Shown here: in pieces, positions 1 through 10,801 of the stretch | How positions within the stretch are numbered: the first letter of the stretch is position 1 | How the letters are laid out: every line of letters starts with the position of its first letter | Origin: Pseudomonas guariconensis | GTDB lineage: Bacteria; Pseudomonadota; Gammaproteobacteria; Pseudomonadales; Pseudomonadaceae | Assembly (NCBI RefSeq): GCF_015680235.1 | Contig: NZ_JADLJL010000025.1 | Span: 1 to 64,000 of the forward strand | Direction: 5' to 3' | DNA length: 64,000 bases | Notes under the pieces: generated by a model | What the model saw: the letters and a program-made list of their open reading frames with translations, nothing else | What the model was told of the DNA's origin: nothing | Databases searched by the model: none | Translations under genes and position numbers: made by a program

Positions 1-52
1 AGCTCCCACAGGGATCGATGCAGTACCTGTGGGAGCTGGCTTGCCGGCGATG
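1..52. repeat. REP element pair, left part cut off
   Basis: Two facing copies of the GTGGGAGC / GCTCCCAC core are separated by a short spacer, and the right copy continues into GCTTGCCGGCGAT. This is the second REP family seen in the window. The left copy is truncated by the window edge. It lies downstream of the small lipoprotein gene, between it and whatever precedes position 1. Confidence 0.75.
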
Positions 53-113
53 GGCCGCACGGCGACCCCTTCTTCAAGACCACAAATCAGCCTTCAGGTT
101 GCCTATTACCCGA

Positions 114-329
114 TCAAGGGCAACCCGGCGCCTTGCGCTGGTGGTCTTCGTCGTACTTTTCCAGGCCCTCCGGGCCCATGCGCTTGTTGATCACCGGGGC
201 CGTCTCCGCCTGCCACTGGGACTGGTAGCAACCGCCCTTGGGCGGCTGCGACGGTTCGCTGTCCGCGCCCTTGCTGGAGCAAGCGCCCAGCAGCAGGGCC
301 AGGATCATCACAGGCAATTGCTTGACCAT
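114..329 (-). CDS. Small lipoprotein of unknown function
   Basis: This 71-residue protein starts with MVKQLPVMILALLLGACSS. That is a basic N-terminus, a hydrophobic stretch and a lipobox (LLGAC), so it should be acylated on Cys16 and placed in the cell envelope. The mature part is about 55 residues, polar, proline-rich, with two further cysteines, and matches no domain I recognise. The start at 329 was chosen over an upstream ATG at 359 because GGGAG lies about 7 bases before it and because the lipobox then sits at the usual distance. It follows pgk in the same direction with about 30 bases between, so it is probably the last gene of an epd-pgk transcript or is shared with a downstream gene outside the window. 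Confidence 0.65.
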   Translation of the reverse strand: MVKQLPVMILALLLGACSSKGADSEPSQPPKGGCYQSQWQAETAPVINKRMGPEGLEKYDEDHQRKAPGCP

Positions 330-361
330 CAGGTCGCTCCCTTTGCCAGGCGCCGTCATGC

Positions 362-1525
362 TCAGGCCTTGGCCCGCTCTTCCAGGATCGCCACGGCGGG
401 CAGGACCTTGCCCTCGACGAACTCGAGGAACGCGCCGCCACCGGTAGAAATGTAGGAGATATCGGCGCCAACGCCATATTTGTCGATGGCCGCCAGGGTG
501 TCACCACCACCGGCGATGGAGAAGGCGGCGCTATCGGCGATGGCCTTGGCCAGCACCTTGGTGCCGTTGCCGAACTGGTCGAACTCGAACACACCGACCG
601 GGCCGTTCCACAGGATGGTCTTGGACGACTTGAGCAGTTCGGCGAATTGTTCGGCGGTCTTTGGGCCGATGTCCAGGATCATGTCGTCATCGGCCACGTC
701 GGCGATGGACTTGACGGTGGCTTCGGCGCTCTCGGCGAATTCCTTGGCAACCACCACGTCCACCGGCAGCGGTACGCTGACCTTGGCGGCGATGGCCTTG
801 GCGGTCTCGACCAGGTCAGGCTCGTACAGCGACTTGCCAACCTTGTGGCCGGCCGCGGCGAGGAAGGTGTTGGCGATGCCGCCACCAACGATCAGCTGGT
901 CGCAGACGGTGCTCAGGCTGTTCAGCACGTCCAGCTTGGTGGACACCTTGGAGCCGGCGACGATGGCGGCCATCGGCTTGGCCGGGGCCTTCAGGGCCTT
1001 GCCCAGGGCGTCCAGCTCGGCGGCCAGCAGCGGGCCGGCTGCAGCGACCTTGGCGAACTTGGCCACACCGTGAGTGGAACCTTCGGCGCGGTGGGCGGTG
1101 CCGAAGGCGTCCATGACGAACACGTCGCACAGGGCAGCGTATTTCTGCGCCAGCTCGTCGGCGTTCTTCTTCTCGCCCTTGTTGAAGCGCACGTTCTCGA
1201 ACAGCACCAGGTCACCGGCCTTGACCTGGACGCCGTCGAGGTAGTCGGCAACCAATGGCACGTCGCGGCCCAGGGCCTTGCTCAGGTAGTCGGCAACCGG
1301 CTTGAGGCTGTTCTCGGCGGAGAACTCGCCTTCGGTCGGGCGACCCAGGTGCGAGCAGACCATCACGGCCGCGCCCTTCTCCAGGGCCAGCTTGATGGTC
1401 GGCAGCGCAGCCAGGATACGCGCGTCGCTGGCTACCACACCGTCCTTCACGGGGACGTTGAGGTCTTCGCGGATCAGTACGCGCTTACCTTGCAGGTCGA
1501 GGTCGGTCATCTTCAACACGGTCAT
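362..1525 (-). CDS. pgk: Phosphoglycerate kinase
   Basis: Phosphoglycerate kinase interconverts 1,3-bisphosphoglycerate + ADP and 3-phosphoglycerate + ATP in the cytoplasm. The 387-residue length is normal for the family. The N-terminal domain has the substrate-binding signature [12 protein letters not shown] near residue 15 and [11 protein letters not shown] near residue 59. The C-terminal nucleotide domain carries the glycine-rich [16 protein letters not shown] stretch near residue 340. A GAAGGA ribosome-binding site precedes the ATG. It starts 12 bases after the epd stop, so the two are almost certainly one transcript. In Pseudomonas this enzyme works mainly in the gluconeogenic direction and the lower Entner-Doudoroff route. 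Confidence 0.97.
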   Translation of the reverse strand: MTVLKMTDLDLQGKRVLIREDLNVPVKDGVVASDARILAALPTIKLALEKGAAVMVCSHLGRPTEGEFSAENSLKPVADYLSKALGRDVPLVADYLDGVQVKAGDLVLFENVRFNKGEKKNADELAQKYAALCDVFVMDAFGTAHRAEGSTHGVAKFAKVAAAGPLLAAELDALGKALKAPAKPMAAIVAGSKVSTKLDVLNSLSTVCDQLIVGGGIANTFLAAAGHKVGKSLYEPDLVETAKAIAAKVSVPLPVDVVVAKEFAESAEATVKSIADVADDDMILDIGPKTAEQFAELLKSSKTILWNGPVGVFEFDQFGNGTKVLAKAIADSAAFSIAGGGDTLAAIDKYGVGADISYISTGGGAFLEFVEGKVLPAVAILEERAKA

Positions 1526-1537
1526 GAATGCAGTCCT

Positions 1538-2599
1538 TCAGGGCTGTTTGGTGCGGGTTTGGTGGACGACGCGCAGGAAATGGCCGGCGACGTCGAGCAT
1601 ACGGTTGGCGAACCCCCATTCGTTGTCGAACCAGGCCAGCAGGTTCACCAGGCGGGGGCCGGAAACACGGGTCTGGCTGGCATCGACGATGGCCGAATGC
1701 GGGTCATGGTTGAAATCACAGCTGGCATGGGGCAGCTCGGTGTAGGCCAGCAGCCCCTTGAGCGGGCCGTCCAGGGCGGCCTCGCGCAACACCCGGTTGA
1801 CCTCGGCCGCGCTGGTGTCGCGGGCGGTCTGCAGGGTGATGTCCAGGCACGACACGTTGACGGTCGGCACGCGTACCGCTTTGGCCTGGATTCGCCCGGC
1901 AAGTTCCGGAAGCAGCCGCTCGATGCCACGCGCCAGACCAGTGGACACCGGAATCACCGACTGGAACGCCGAACGGGTGCGGCGCAGGTCCTCGTGGTGG
2001 TAGGCATCGATCACCGGCTGATCGTTCATCGCCGAGTGGATGGTAGTGATCGAGACATACTCGATACCGAACGCCTGGTCCAATACCCGCAGCAGCGGCA
2101 CACCGCAGTTGGTGGTACAGGAGGCGTTGGACACCAGGCGTTCGTCACCGCCCAGGCAGCCCTGGTTGACGCCATAGACCACCGTGGCGTCGACATCCGC
2201 TTCACTGGACATCGGTTGGGAGAACAGCACCCGCGGCGCGCCGGCATCGAGGAAGCGCTGGCCATCGGCGCGGGTGTTGTAGGCACCGGAGCATTCCAGT
2301 ACCAGGTCCACGCCCAGAGCCCCCCAGTCGATGCCTTCCGGGGTGGCACTGCGCAAGACCTTCACGCAGTCGCCATTGATGTGCAGGCAATCGCCATCGA
2401 CCCTCACCTCGCCGGGGAAACGCCCGTGGGTGGAGTCGAAGCGGGTCAGGTATTCGAGGCTGGCCTGGTCGGCCAGGTCGTTCAACGCAACGATTTCGAA
2501 ACCGGCACCCGCTCCGCGCTCGAACAAGGCGCGCAAGACACAGCGACCGATACGGCCATAACCGTTGAGTGCAACTTTGTAGGGACGCGGATGGGGCAT
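1538..2599 (-). CDS. epd: Erythrose-4-phosphate dehydrogenase (GAPDH family)
   Basis: Epd oxidises D-erythrose-4-phosphate to 4-phosphoerythronate with NAD+, the entry step of the DXP-dependent pyridoxal-phosphate pathway. The 353-residue protein has the Rossmann start VALNGYGRIGRC and the GAPDH-family active site SNASCTTNC with the nucleophile at Cys161, followed by the TTIHS segment. The choice of Epd over a glycolytic GAPDH rests on the Epd-like sequence around the active site (CTTNCGVPLLRVL) and on the position between tktA and pgk, which is the classical epd-pgk order. A second GAPDH activity cannot be excluded from sequence alone. Its substrate can be supplied by transketolase, encoded just upstream. 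The ribosome-binding site is weak. Confidence 0.9.
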   Translation of the reverse strand: MPHPRPYKVALNGYGRIGRCVLRALFERGAGAGFEIVALNDLADQASLEYLTRFDSTHGRFPGEVRVDGDCLHINGDCVKVLRSATPEGIDWGALGVDLVLECSGAYNTRADGQRFLDAGAPRVLFSQPMSSEADVDATVVYGVNQGCLGGDERLVSNASCTTNCGVPLLRVLDQAFGIEYVSITTIHSAMNDQPVIDAYHHEDLRRTRSAFQSVIPVSTGLARGIERLLPELAGRIQAKAVRVPTVNVSCLDITLQTARDTSAAEVNRVLREAALDGPLKGLLAYTELPHASCDFNHDPHSAIVDASQTRVSGPRLVNLLAWFDNEWGFANRMLDVAGHFLRVVHQTRTKQP

Positions 2600-2628
2600 A
2601 GGTGGCTCTTGAACTCCGGCGGTTGAAC

Positions 2629-2736
2629 GGGGCCGCTAGGCGGCCCATTCGCGGCACAAGGCCGCTCCTACAGGGGGCGACATGCGCAATACCCTGTAGG
2701 AGCGGCCTTGCGCCGCGAACGAGGGCCAAAGGCCCT
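2629..2736. repeat. Paired inverted REP elements, family A
   Basis: Two copies of the core TGTAGGAGCGGCCTTG(T/C)GCCGCGAA face each other across about 25 bases, each flanked by a small GGCC-rich hairpin. The pair fills the gap between tktA and epd and could fold as a long hairpin in the transcript. Confidence 0.9.
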
Positions 2737-2749
2737 CACCTTGCCTGTA

Positions 2750-4747
2750 TCAGTCTTCCAGCAGCTCTTCGGCAGTACCCAGGATGTTCTCCAGGGTGAA
2801 GCCGAATTCTTCGAACAGTGCCGAAGCCGGCGCCGACTCACCGTAGGTGGTCATGCCGATGACGCGGCCTTCCAGGCCCACGTACTTGTACCAGAAGTCG
2901 GCATGGGCAGCTTCGATGGCGATGCGCGCGCCCACTTCCAGCGGCAGCACCGACTGCTTGTAGGCAGCGTCCTGGGCATCGAACACGCTGGTGCACGGCA
3001 TGGAGACCACGCGGACCTTGCGGCCCTGCTCGGTCAGCTTGGCGTGCGCCTGGACCGCCAGGCCCACTTCGGAACCGGTGGCGATCAGGATCAGCTCAGG
3101 CTCGCCGGCGCAGTCCTTGAGGATGTAGCCGCCGCGGCTGATGTCGGCGATCTGCTGGGCGTCGCGCTCCTGGTGCTGCAGGTTCTGGCGCGAGAAGATC
3201 AGTGCCGACGGGCCGTCCTTGCGCTCCAGGGCGTTCTTCCAGGACACGGCCGATTCGACCGCGTCGGCCGGGCGCCAGGTGTCCAGGTTCGGGGTGCTGC
3301 GCAGGGCGGTCAGCTGCTCGATCGGCTGGTGGGTCGGGCCGTCTTCGCCCAGGCCGATGGAGTCGTGGGTGTAGACGTGGATCACGCGCTGCTTCATCAG
3401 GGCCGACATGCGCACCGCGTTGCGCGCGTATTCCATGAACATCAGGAAGGTCGCGCCGTACGGCACCAGGCCGCCGTGCAGGGCGACACCGTTCATGATG
3501 GCGGTCATGCCGAACTCGCGCACGCCGTAGAACACGTAGTTGCCGCTGGCGTCGTCGGCGCTCACGCCTTTGCAGCCCTTCCACAGGGTCAGGTTGGAGC
3601 CGGCCAGGTCGGCGGAGCCGCCGAGGAACTCGGGCAGCAACGGGCCGAAGGCGTTCAGGGCGTTCTGGCTGGCCTTGCGGCTGGCGATGGTTTCGCCCTT
3701 GGCGGCCACTTCGTTGATGTAGGCCTGGGCCTTTTCGGCGAAGTCGGCCGGCAGCTCGCCGCTTTCACGGCGCTTGAACTCGGCAGCCAGCTCCGGGTAG
3801 GCCTTGGCGTAGGCGTCGAAGCGCTGGTTCCACTCGGCCTCGAGCTTGGCGCCAGCGGCCTTGGCATCCCACTCGGCGTAGATGTCGGCAGGGATTTCGA
3901 ACGGGCCGTGGTTCCAGTTCAGTTCCTTGCGGGCCAGGGCGATTTCGTCGTTGCCCAGCGGCGCGCCGTGGCAGTCTTCCTTGCCCTGCTTGTTCGGCGA
4001 GCCGAAGCCGATGATGGTCTTGCAGCAGATCAGGGTCGGGCGGTCGCTCTTGCGGGCGGTCTCGATGGCCGTCTTGATCTCGTCGGCGTCGTGGCCGTTG
4101 ACGTTGCGGATCACCTGCCAGTTGTACGCTTCGAAGCGTGCCGGGGTGTTGTCGGTGAACCAGCCGTGCACTTCACCGTCGATGGAGATGCCGTTGTCGT
4201 CGTAGAAGGCGATCAGCTTGTTCAGGCCCAGGGTGCCGGCCAGGGAGGCGACTTCGTGGGAGATGCCTTCCATCATGCAGCCGTCGCCGAGGAACACGTA
4301 GGTGTTGTGGTCGACGATGGTGTGGCCTTCACGGTTGAACTGGGCGGCCAGCACTTTTTCCGCCAGGGCGAAGCCCACGGCGTTGGCGATGCCCTGGCCC
4401 AGCGGCCCGGTGGTGGTCTCCACGCCTGCGGTATAACCGTACTCCGGGTGGCCCGGGGTGCGGCTGTGCAATTGGCGGAAGGCCTTGAGATCGTCGATCG
4501 ACAGATCGTAGCCGGTCAGGTGCAGCAGCGAATAGATGAGCATCGAGCCGTGGCCGTTGGACAGCACGAAGCGGTCGCGGTCGGCGAATTTCGGGTTGCT
4601 CGGGTTGTGCTTCAGGTAGTCGCGCCAAAGCACTTCGGCGATATCCGCCATGCCCATGGGGGCACCTGGGTGGCCGCTGTTGGCCTTTTGCACGGCATCC
4701 ATGCTGAGGGCACGAATGGCGTTGGCACGTTCACGACGGCTGGGCAT
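2750..4747 (-). CDS. tktA: Transketolase
   Basis: Transketolase moves two-carbon ketol units between sugar phosphates using thiamine diphosphate and links the pentose phosphate pathway to glycolytic intermediates, also producing erythrose-4-phosphate. The 665-residue protein is full length. The thiamine-diphosphate motif starts at [12 protein letters not shown] near residue 155 and continues to the [14 protein letters not shown] segment. The central pyrimidine-binding domain has [10 protein letters not shown] and [16 protein letters not shown], and the C-terminal transketolase domain ends in [23 protein letters not shown] lies upstream of the ATG. It is divergent from the metK operon and followed by a REP pair, epd and pgk. 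Confidence 0.97.
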   Translation of the reverse strand: MPSRRERANAIRALSMDAVQKANSGHPGAPMGMADIAEVLWRDYLKHNPSNPKFADRDRFVLSNGHGSMLIYSLLHLTGYDLSIDDLKAFRQLHSRTPGHPEYGYTAGVETTTGPLGQGIANAVGFALAEKVLAAQFNREGHTIVDHNTYVFLGDGCMMEGISHEVASLAGTLGLNKLIAFYDDNGISIDGEVHGWFTDNTPARFEAYNWQVIRNVNGHDADEIKTAIETARKSDRPTLICCKTIIGFGSPNKQGKEDCHGAPLGNDEIALARKELNWNHGPFEIPADIYAEWDAKAAGAKLEAEWNQRFDAYAKAYPELAAEFKRRESGELPADFAEKAQAYINEVAAKGETIASRKASQNALNAFGPLLPEFLGGSADLAGSNLTLWKGCKGVSADDASGNYVFYGVREFGMTAIMNGVALHGGLVPYGATFLMFMEYARNAVRMSALMKQRVIHVYTHDSIGLGEDGPTHQPIEQLTALRSTPNLDTWRPADAVESAVSWKNALERKDGPSALIFSRQNLQHQERDAQQIADISRGGYILKDCAGEPELILIATGSEVGLAVQAHAKLTEQGRKVRVVSMPCTSVFDAQDAAYKQSVLPLEVGARIAIEAAHADFWYKYVGLEGRVIGMTTYGESAPASALFEEFGFTLENILGTAEELLED

Positions 4748-4904
4748 CGCTGAGTCTCCTGGGGCTTGAAAAGGTGGTGAAACGAAAAAAGGCGGCCATT
4801 TTCGCCCACAGGCGGGGCCGGGGGCAATGACGGATGGTCGCAGTTGGGTATTTTTCCTATGTTTGAGGCGTAAATCGGGACAAACCTGATGTCGCTGCCG
4901 CCCA

Positions 4905-4970
4905 GTTCGCGGGTAAACCCGCGTCCACAGCTCGGTCTTCCTCCTGTGGGAGCGGGTGTACCCGAGAACC
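4905..4970. repeat. Degenerate REP pair in the tktA / regulator divergent region
   Basis: Facing arms CGCGGGTAAACCCGCG...CACAG and CCTGTGGGAGCGGGTGTACCCG resemble the third REP family but have diverged. They sit inside the 312-base divergent region 4748-5059. Apart from this pair and the operator at 4995-5020, I see only presumed promoter sequence for tktA there. Confidence 0.6.
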
Positions 4971-4994
4971 GGGCTATCCCTACCCGCCCGTCAT

Positions 4995-5020
4995 CCAATA
5001 TCAAAACTTTTTGATATTGG
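4995..5020. promoter_or_regulatory. Perfect palindromic operator upstream of the ArsR-like regulator and metK
   Basis: The arms CCAATATCAAAA and TTTTGATATTGG are exact reverse complements over 12 bases with a CT spacer. The site ends 39 bases before the regulator ATG. An A+T-rich, 26-base palindrome in a GC-rich genome, directly in front of a winged-helix gene, is the usual form of an autoregulatory ArsR-family site. That it controls both the regulator and metK is inference from the gene spacing. Confidence 0.8.
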
Positions 5021-5059
5021 CCTTGCAGGGGCAACGATGCCTGTCTAGACTGCCGCACC

Positions 5060-6052
5060 ATGAACCTGCGCGCGCAACCGATCCCCCAGCAAAGCGAAAC
5101 CCTGGCAGCCCTGTGCAAAGCCAGTGGCGATGCCTTGCGCCTGAACGTATTGCGTGCCCTGGCCAGCGACTCCTTCGGGGTGCTGGAGCTGGCGCAGATC
5201 TTCGATGTCGGCCAGTCCGGCATGAGCCACCATCTCAAGGTACTGGCCCAGGCCGAACTGGTGGCCACCCGCCGCGAGGGCAACGCGATCTTCTATCGTC
5301 GCGCCCTGCCCGACAGCCTGCGCCTGGGCGGCCGCCTGCACGCGGCACTGCTCGAGGAGGTCGACGGGCTGGCCCTGCCGCAGGATGTACAGGCCCGGAT
5401 CGCCCAGGTGCAGCAGCGCCGGGCGGCCACCAGCCAGGATTTCTTCCTGCGTGTGGAAGAAAAATTCCGTGCCCAGCAGGACCTGATCGCCGGCCTGCCG
5501 CAATACCGCGAAAGCCTCCTGGCCCTGCTCGACAACCTGAGCTTCGGCTCCGAGGCCACGGCACTGGAAGTCGGCCCGGGTGACGGCGGTTTCCTGCCGG
5601 ACCTGGCGCGGCGCTTCACCCAGGTCACGGCCATGGACAACAGCCCGACCATGCTCGAGCTGGCCCGCCAGGTCTGCCAACGCGAAGGCCTGGATAACGT
5701 AAACCTGCAGTTGGCCGATGCACTGGGTGCAACGGATGTGGAAGCCGACTGCGTTGTGCTGAACATGGTGCTGCACCACTTCAGCGACCCGGCCCTGGCC
5801 CTGCGCCTGCTGGCCAAACGGGTGAAAGCGGGCGGCAGCCTGCTGGTCACCGAGCTGTGCAGCCATGACCAGGGGTGGGCGCGGGAAGCCTGCGGCGACC
5901 TCTGGCTGGGCTTCGAGCAGGACGACCTGGCCCGTTGGGCCCGGGTAGCGGGACTGGTTCCCGGGGACAGCCTCTATGTGGGCTTGCGTAACGGTTTCCA
6001 GATTCAGGTCCGCCATTTCCAGCGGACGACTGGCGACACTCACCATCGGTAA
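5060..6052 (+). CDS. ArsR-type regulator fused to a SAM-dependent methyltransferase domain (SahR-like)
   Basis: Residues 12-85 form an ArsR winged helix (DALRLNVLRALA, then GQSGMSHHLKVLAQAELV as recognition helix). Residues 160-300 form a class I methyltransferase fold with the cofactor motif LEVGPGDGGFLP near residue 170 and an acidic DNSPTML strand end. The metal-binding cysteine box of metal-sensing ArsR proteins (ELCVCD in the family) is replaced by LELAQIF, so metal sensing is unlikely. This architecture matches SahR, known from other Proteobacteria as an S-adenosylhomocysteine-responsive repressor of methionine-cycle genes. The next gene, 19 bases on, is metK, which supports that role. 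The methyltransferase domain may bind ligand without catalysis. The assignment to SahR is by architecture and context only. Confidence 0.75.
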   Translation: MNLRAQPIPQQSETLAALCKASGDALRLNVLRALASDSFGVLELAQIFDVGQSGMSHHLKVLAQAELVATRREGNAIFYRRALPDSLRLGGRLHAALLEEVDGLALPQDVQARIAQVQQRRAATSQDFFLRVEEKFRAQQDLIAGLPQYRESLLALLDNLSFGSEATALEVGPGDGGFLPDLARRFTQVTAMDNSPTMLELARQVCQREGLDNVNLQLADALGATDVEADCVVLNMVLHHFSDPALALRLLAKRVKAGGSLLVTELCSHDQGWAREACGDLWLGFEQDDLARWARVAGLVPGDSLYVGLRNGFQIQVRHFQRTTGDTHHR

Positions 6053-6071
6053 ATTTTAGGAACCCGTCGAG

Positions 6072-7262
<1,191 letters not shown>

Positions 7263-7289
7263 GCGTCACACCTGCACTGCCTGTGACAA

Positions 7290-7325
7290 GCCCCCGCCGA
7301 GCGATCGGCGGGGGCTTTTTTCATC
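7290..7325 (+). terminator. Intrinsic terminator after metK
   Basis: Stem arms GCCCCCGCCG and CGGCGGGGGC are fully complementary over 10 base pairs with loop AGCGAT, and are followed directly by a run of T. It lies 28 bases after the metK stop. Confidence 0.9.
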
Positions 7326-7330
7326 CCGCA

Positions 7331-9201
<1,871 letters not shown>

Positions 9202-9262
9202 ATTCCTCGGATCAGGGCAGCATTTCTCTTTTTTGTTGCCCTGCCTTCGAATGGAGTCCCCG

Positions 9263-9658
9263 ATGAAACTGCTTTCGTCCCTTGCCCTGACCGCCTTGCT
9301 CGGCTTGGCCGCCGGCCCCCTGCTGGCCGTTGAAGAGCAACCTGGGCTGACCGGTTGCGCGGCCAAGCGCCAGGCCATCAGCGCACAGATCGAACAGGCG
9401 CGTGCCAACGGCAACGCCGACCAACAGGCAGGCTTGGAAAAAGCCCTCGACGAAGTCACCGAGCACTGCACCGACGCCAGCCTGCGCAAAGAGCGCGAAC
9501 AGAAGGTGCTCGACGCCCGCCACGAAGTGAACCAACGCACCAAGGACCTGGACAAGGCCATGAAGAAGGGCGACGCGGAGAAGATCAACAAACGCAAGGA
9601 AAAGCTCGCCGAGGCCAAGAAAGAACTGCAGGAAGCCGTTGACGGTCTCGAACGCTGA
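9263..9658 (+). CDS. DUF1090 (YqjC-like) periplasmic protein, first copy
   Basis: This 131-residue protein has a signal peptide (MKLLSSLALTALLGLAAGPLLA) and a mature region beginning PGLTGCAAKRQAI, then a highly charged helical part rich in Lys, Glu and Ala (KKGDAEKINKRKEKLAEAKKEL) that should be coiled coil. The conserved cysteines of TGCAAK and EHCTDA, about 47 residues apart, could form a disulfide. These features fit the DUF1090 family, whose E. coli member is YqjC; its function is unknown. The start at 9263 has GGAG six bases upstream. The next gene is a paralogue with the same cysteine pattern, so this is a tandem duplication. Confidence 0.85.
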   Translation: MKLLSSLALTALLGLAAGPLLAVEEQPGLTGCAAKRQAISAQIEQARANGNADQQAGLEKALDEVTEHCTDASLRKEREQKVLDARHEVNQRTKDLDKAMKKGDAEKINKRKEKLAEAKKELQEAVDGLER

Positions 9659-9785
9659 TACCGCTGCGGTCGTAAGAATTTTCTGAAAACGATGCAGCGC
9701 TTCCGGCCGGGGTTCACCCGGCAGCAGGAATGTAGGCACTATTCCCTACATTCTCTGTTGCCATTACTTTGAAAGGAAACTGCCC

Positions 9786-10181
9786 ATGAAACGTCGCTCC
9801 TCCCTGGCGCTGATGATTGCCCTCGGCTTGGCCGCAGGCTCGCTGCAAGCGGCGCAGCCCAGCCCTGGCCTGACCGGCTGCGCAGCCAAGCGCAGTGCCA
9901 TCGAGAATCAGCTTGTCTATGCCAAAAAGCACAACAACTGGGGCGAGATCCGCGGCCTGGAAAAAGCCCTGAAGGAAAACACCGACCACTGCACCGACGC
10001 CGGCCTGCGCCAAGAGCGCCTGGCCAAGATCGAAAAGGCCAAGGCCGAAATCGCCGAGCGCCAGGCCGACCTCGCCGAAGCCAGGGCCAAGGGCGATGCC
10101 GGCAAGATCGCCAAGCGTGAGCGCAAGCTTGCAGAATCCGAGGCAGAGCTGAAACAAGCCGAGCTCGAACTGGAGAAGTGA
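9786..10181 (+). CDS. DUF1090 (YqjC-like) periplasmic protein, second copy
   Basis: This 131-residue protein is exactly as long as the preceding gene product. It has a signal peptide (start MKRRSSLALMIALGLAAGSL), the same PGLTGCAAKR box, the DHCTDAGLRQERL box and a C-terminal charged coiled coil (ERQADLAEARAKGDAGKIAKRERK). The 127-base gap after the first copy has an A+T-rich stretch with GAAAGGAAA before the ATG, so it may have its own promoter. The two copies are clearly related but diverged in the middle (INQLVYAKKHNN-type versus ISAQIEQARANG-type segments). Function unknown. Confidence 0.85.
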   Translation: MKRRSSLALMIALGLAAGSLQAAQPSPGLTGCAAKRSAIENQLVYAKKHNNWGEIRGLEKALKENTDHCTDAGLRQERLAKIEKAKAEIAERQADLAEARAKGDAGKIAKRERKLAESEAELKQAELELEK

Positions 10182-10189
10182 TCCTGTCA

Positions 10190-10224
10190 GGGGCTGCCGC
10201 GAAAGGGCCGCAAAGCGGCCCCAA
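10190..10224. repeat. REP fragment between convergent genes
   Basis: The stretch GCCGCGAAAGGGCCGCAAAGCGGCCCC is one end of the family A REP without its partner. Its GGCCGC / GCGGCC hairpin may end transcription between the convergent DUF1090 and cytochrome c' genes. Confidence 0.55.
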
Positions 10225-10236
10225 CCCACCACCGCC

Positions 10237-10683
10237 TCAGTGGTTACGAAACTCCGTATGGCAGGCCTTGCAAGCCGCCTCGACCTTATCCATCGGCGCC
10301 TTCAGCCGCGCCGCGTCGAGCGGTTGTTCACGCGTAATCCCCACCAATTCCCCTGTCACCCCCTCCAGTTGCCGCGCCAGGTCATGAAAACGCGCCTGAC
10401 GCTCCCACACTTCGGGCCGCGCGCTGCTGTCGCCTTCGTCTTTCACCTGTGGAAAATGCTGCCACGGCGCATGGGCCAGGCCGTCGAGCTTCACCGCCCC
10501 TTCGGCGAAACGAACGCCGTCGAACGGCAGGCGCCCTCGCAGCATGCCGCCCATGTCCTCGCTGGTCTTGAGCATCTGCTTGAAGATCGCCTTGCGCTGG
10601 CCCAGCGGTGAGTTAGGATCGACACGGTCGCAGGCCACCAGGGACAGGCTGGCCAACAGCAGAACGGTGAAACATTTCAACAT
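10237..10683 (-). CDS. Lipoprotein cytochrome c' (c-type, single haem)
   Basis: This 148-residue protein has the start MLKCFTVLLLASLSLVACDR, a hydrophobic segment ending in a lipobox (LVAC), so it should be an outer-surface or periplasm-facing lipoprotein. The C-terminus has one haem-binding motif CKACH at Cys138-His142, five residues from the end region EFRNH. Haem attachment near the C-terminus and the all-helical predicted body are features of cytochrome c' proteins, which bind NO or CO or carry electrons. The start at 10683 was chosen over upstream codons because it gives the signal peptide. It is divergent from mltA and convergent with the second DUF1090 gene. Confidence 0.8.
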   Translation of the reverse strand: MLKCFTVLLLASLSLVACDRVDPNSPLGQRKAIFKQMLKTSEDMGGMLRGRLPFDGVRFAEGAVKLDGLAHAPWQHFPQVKDEGDSSARPEVWERQARFHDLARQLEGVTGELVGITREQPLDAARLKAPMDKVEAACKACHTEFRNH

Positions 10684-10801
10684 CACGGTCACATTGGCAG
10701 AGGGAAAGGGCCAACAGTATCCTCGTCTGCTCGACAAAGACCAATACCCCTACGAAAAACATGGGTAGCCCACACCCGGCCACCCACTCAAGGATTCGAC
10801 C

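Noticed and set aside
647-2626. Long open frame opposite pgk and epd (659 codons)
   Set aside because: It lies antisense to two well-conserved enzymes, has no recognisable domain and a composition (His/Gly/Gln/Val-rich) typical of GC-rich shadow frames.
2708-4753. Long open frame opposite tktA (681 codons)
   Set aside because: Same reasons; transketolase motifs on the minus strand explain the codon pattern.
5045-6046. Long frame opposite the ArsR-methyltransferase gene
   Set aside because: Shadow of the regulator gene; the conserved winged helix and SAM motif are on the plus strand.
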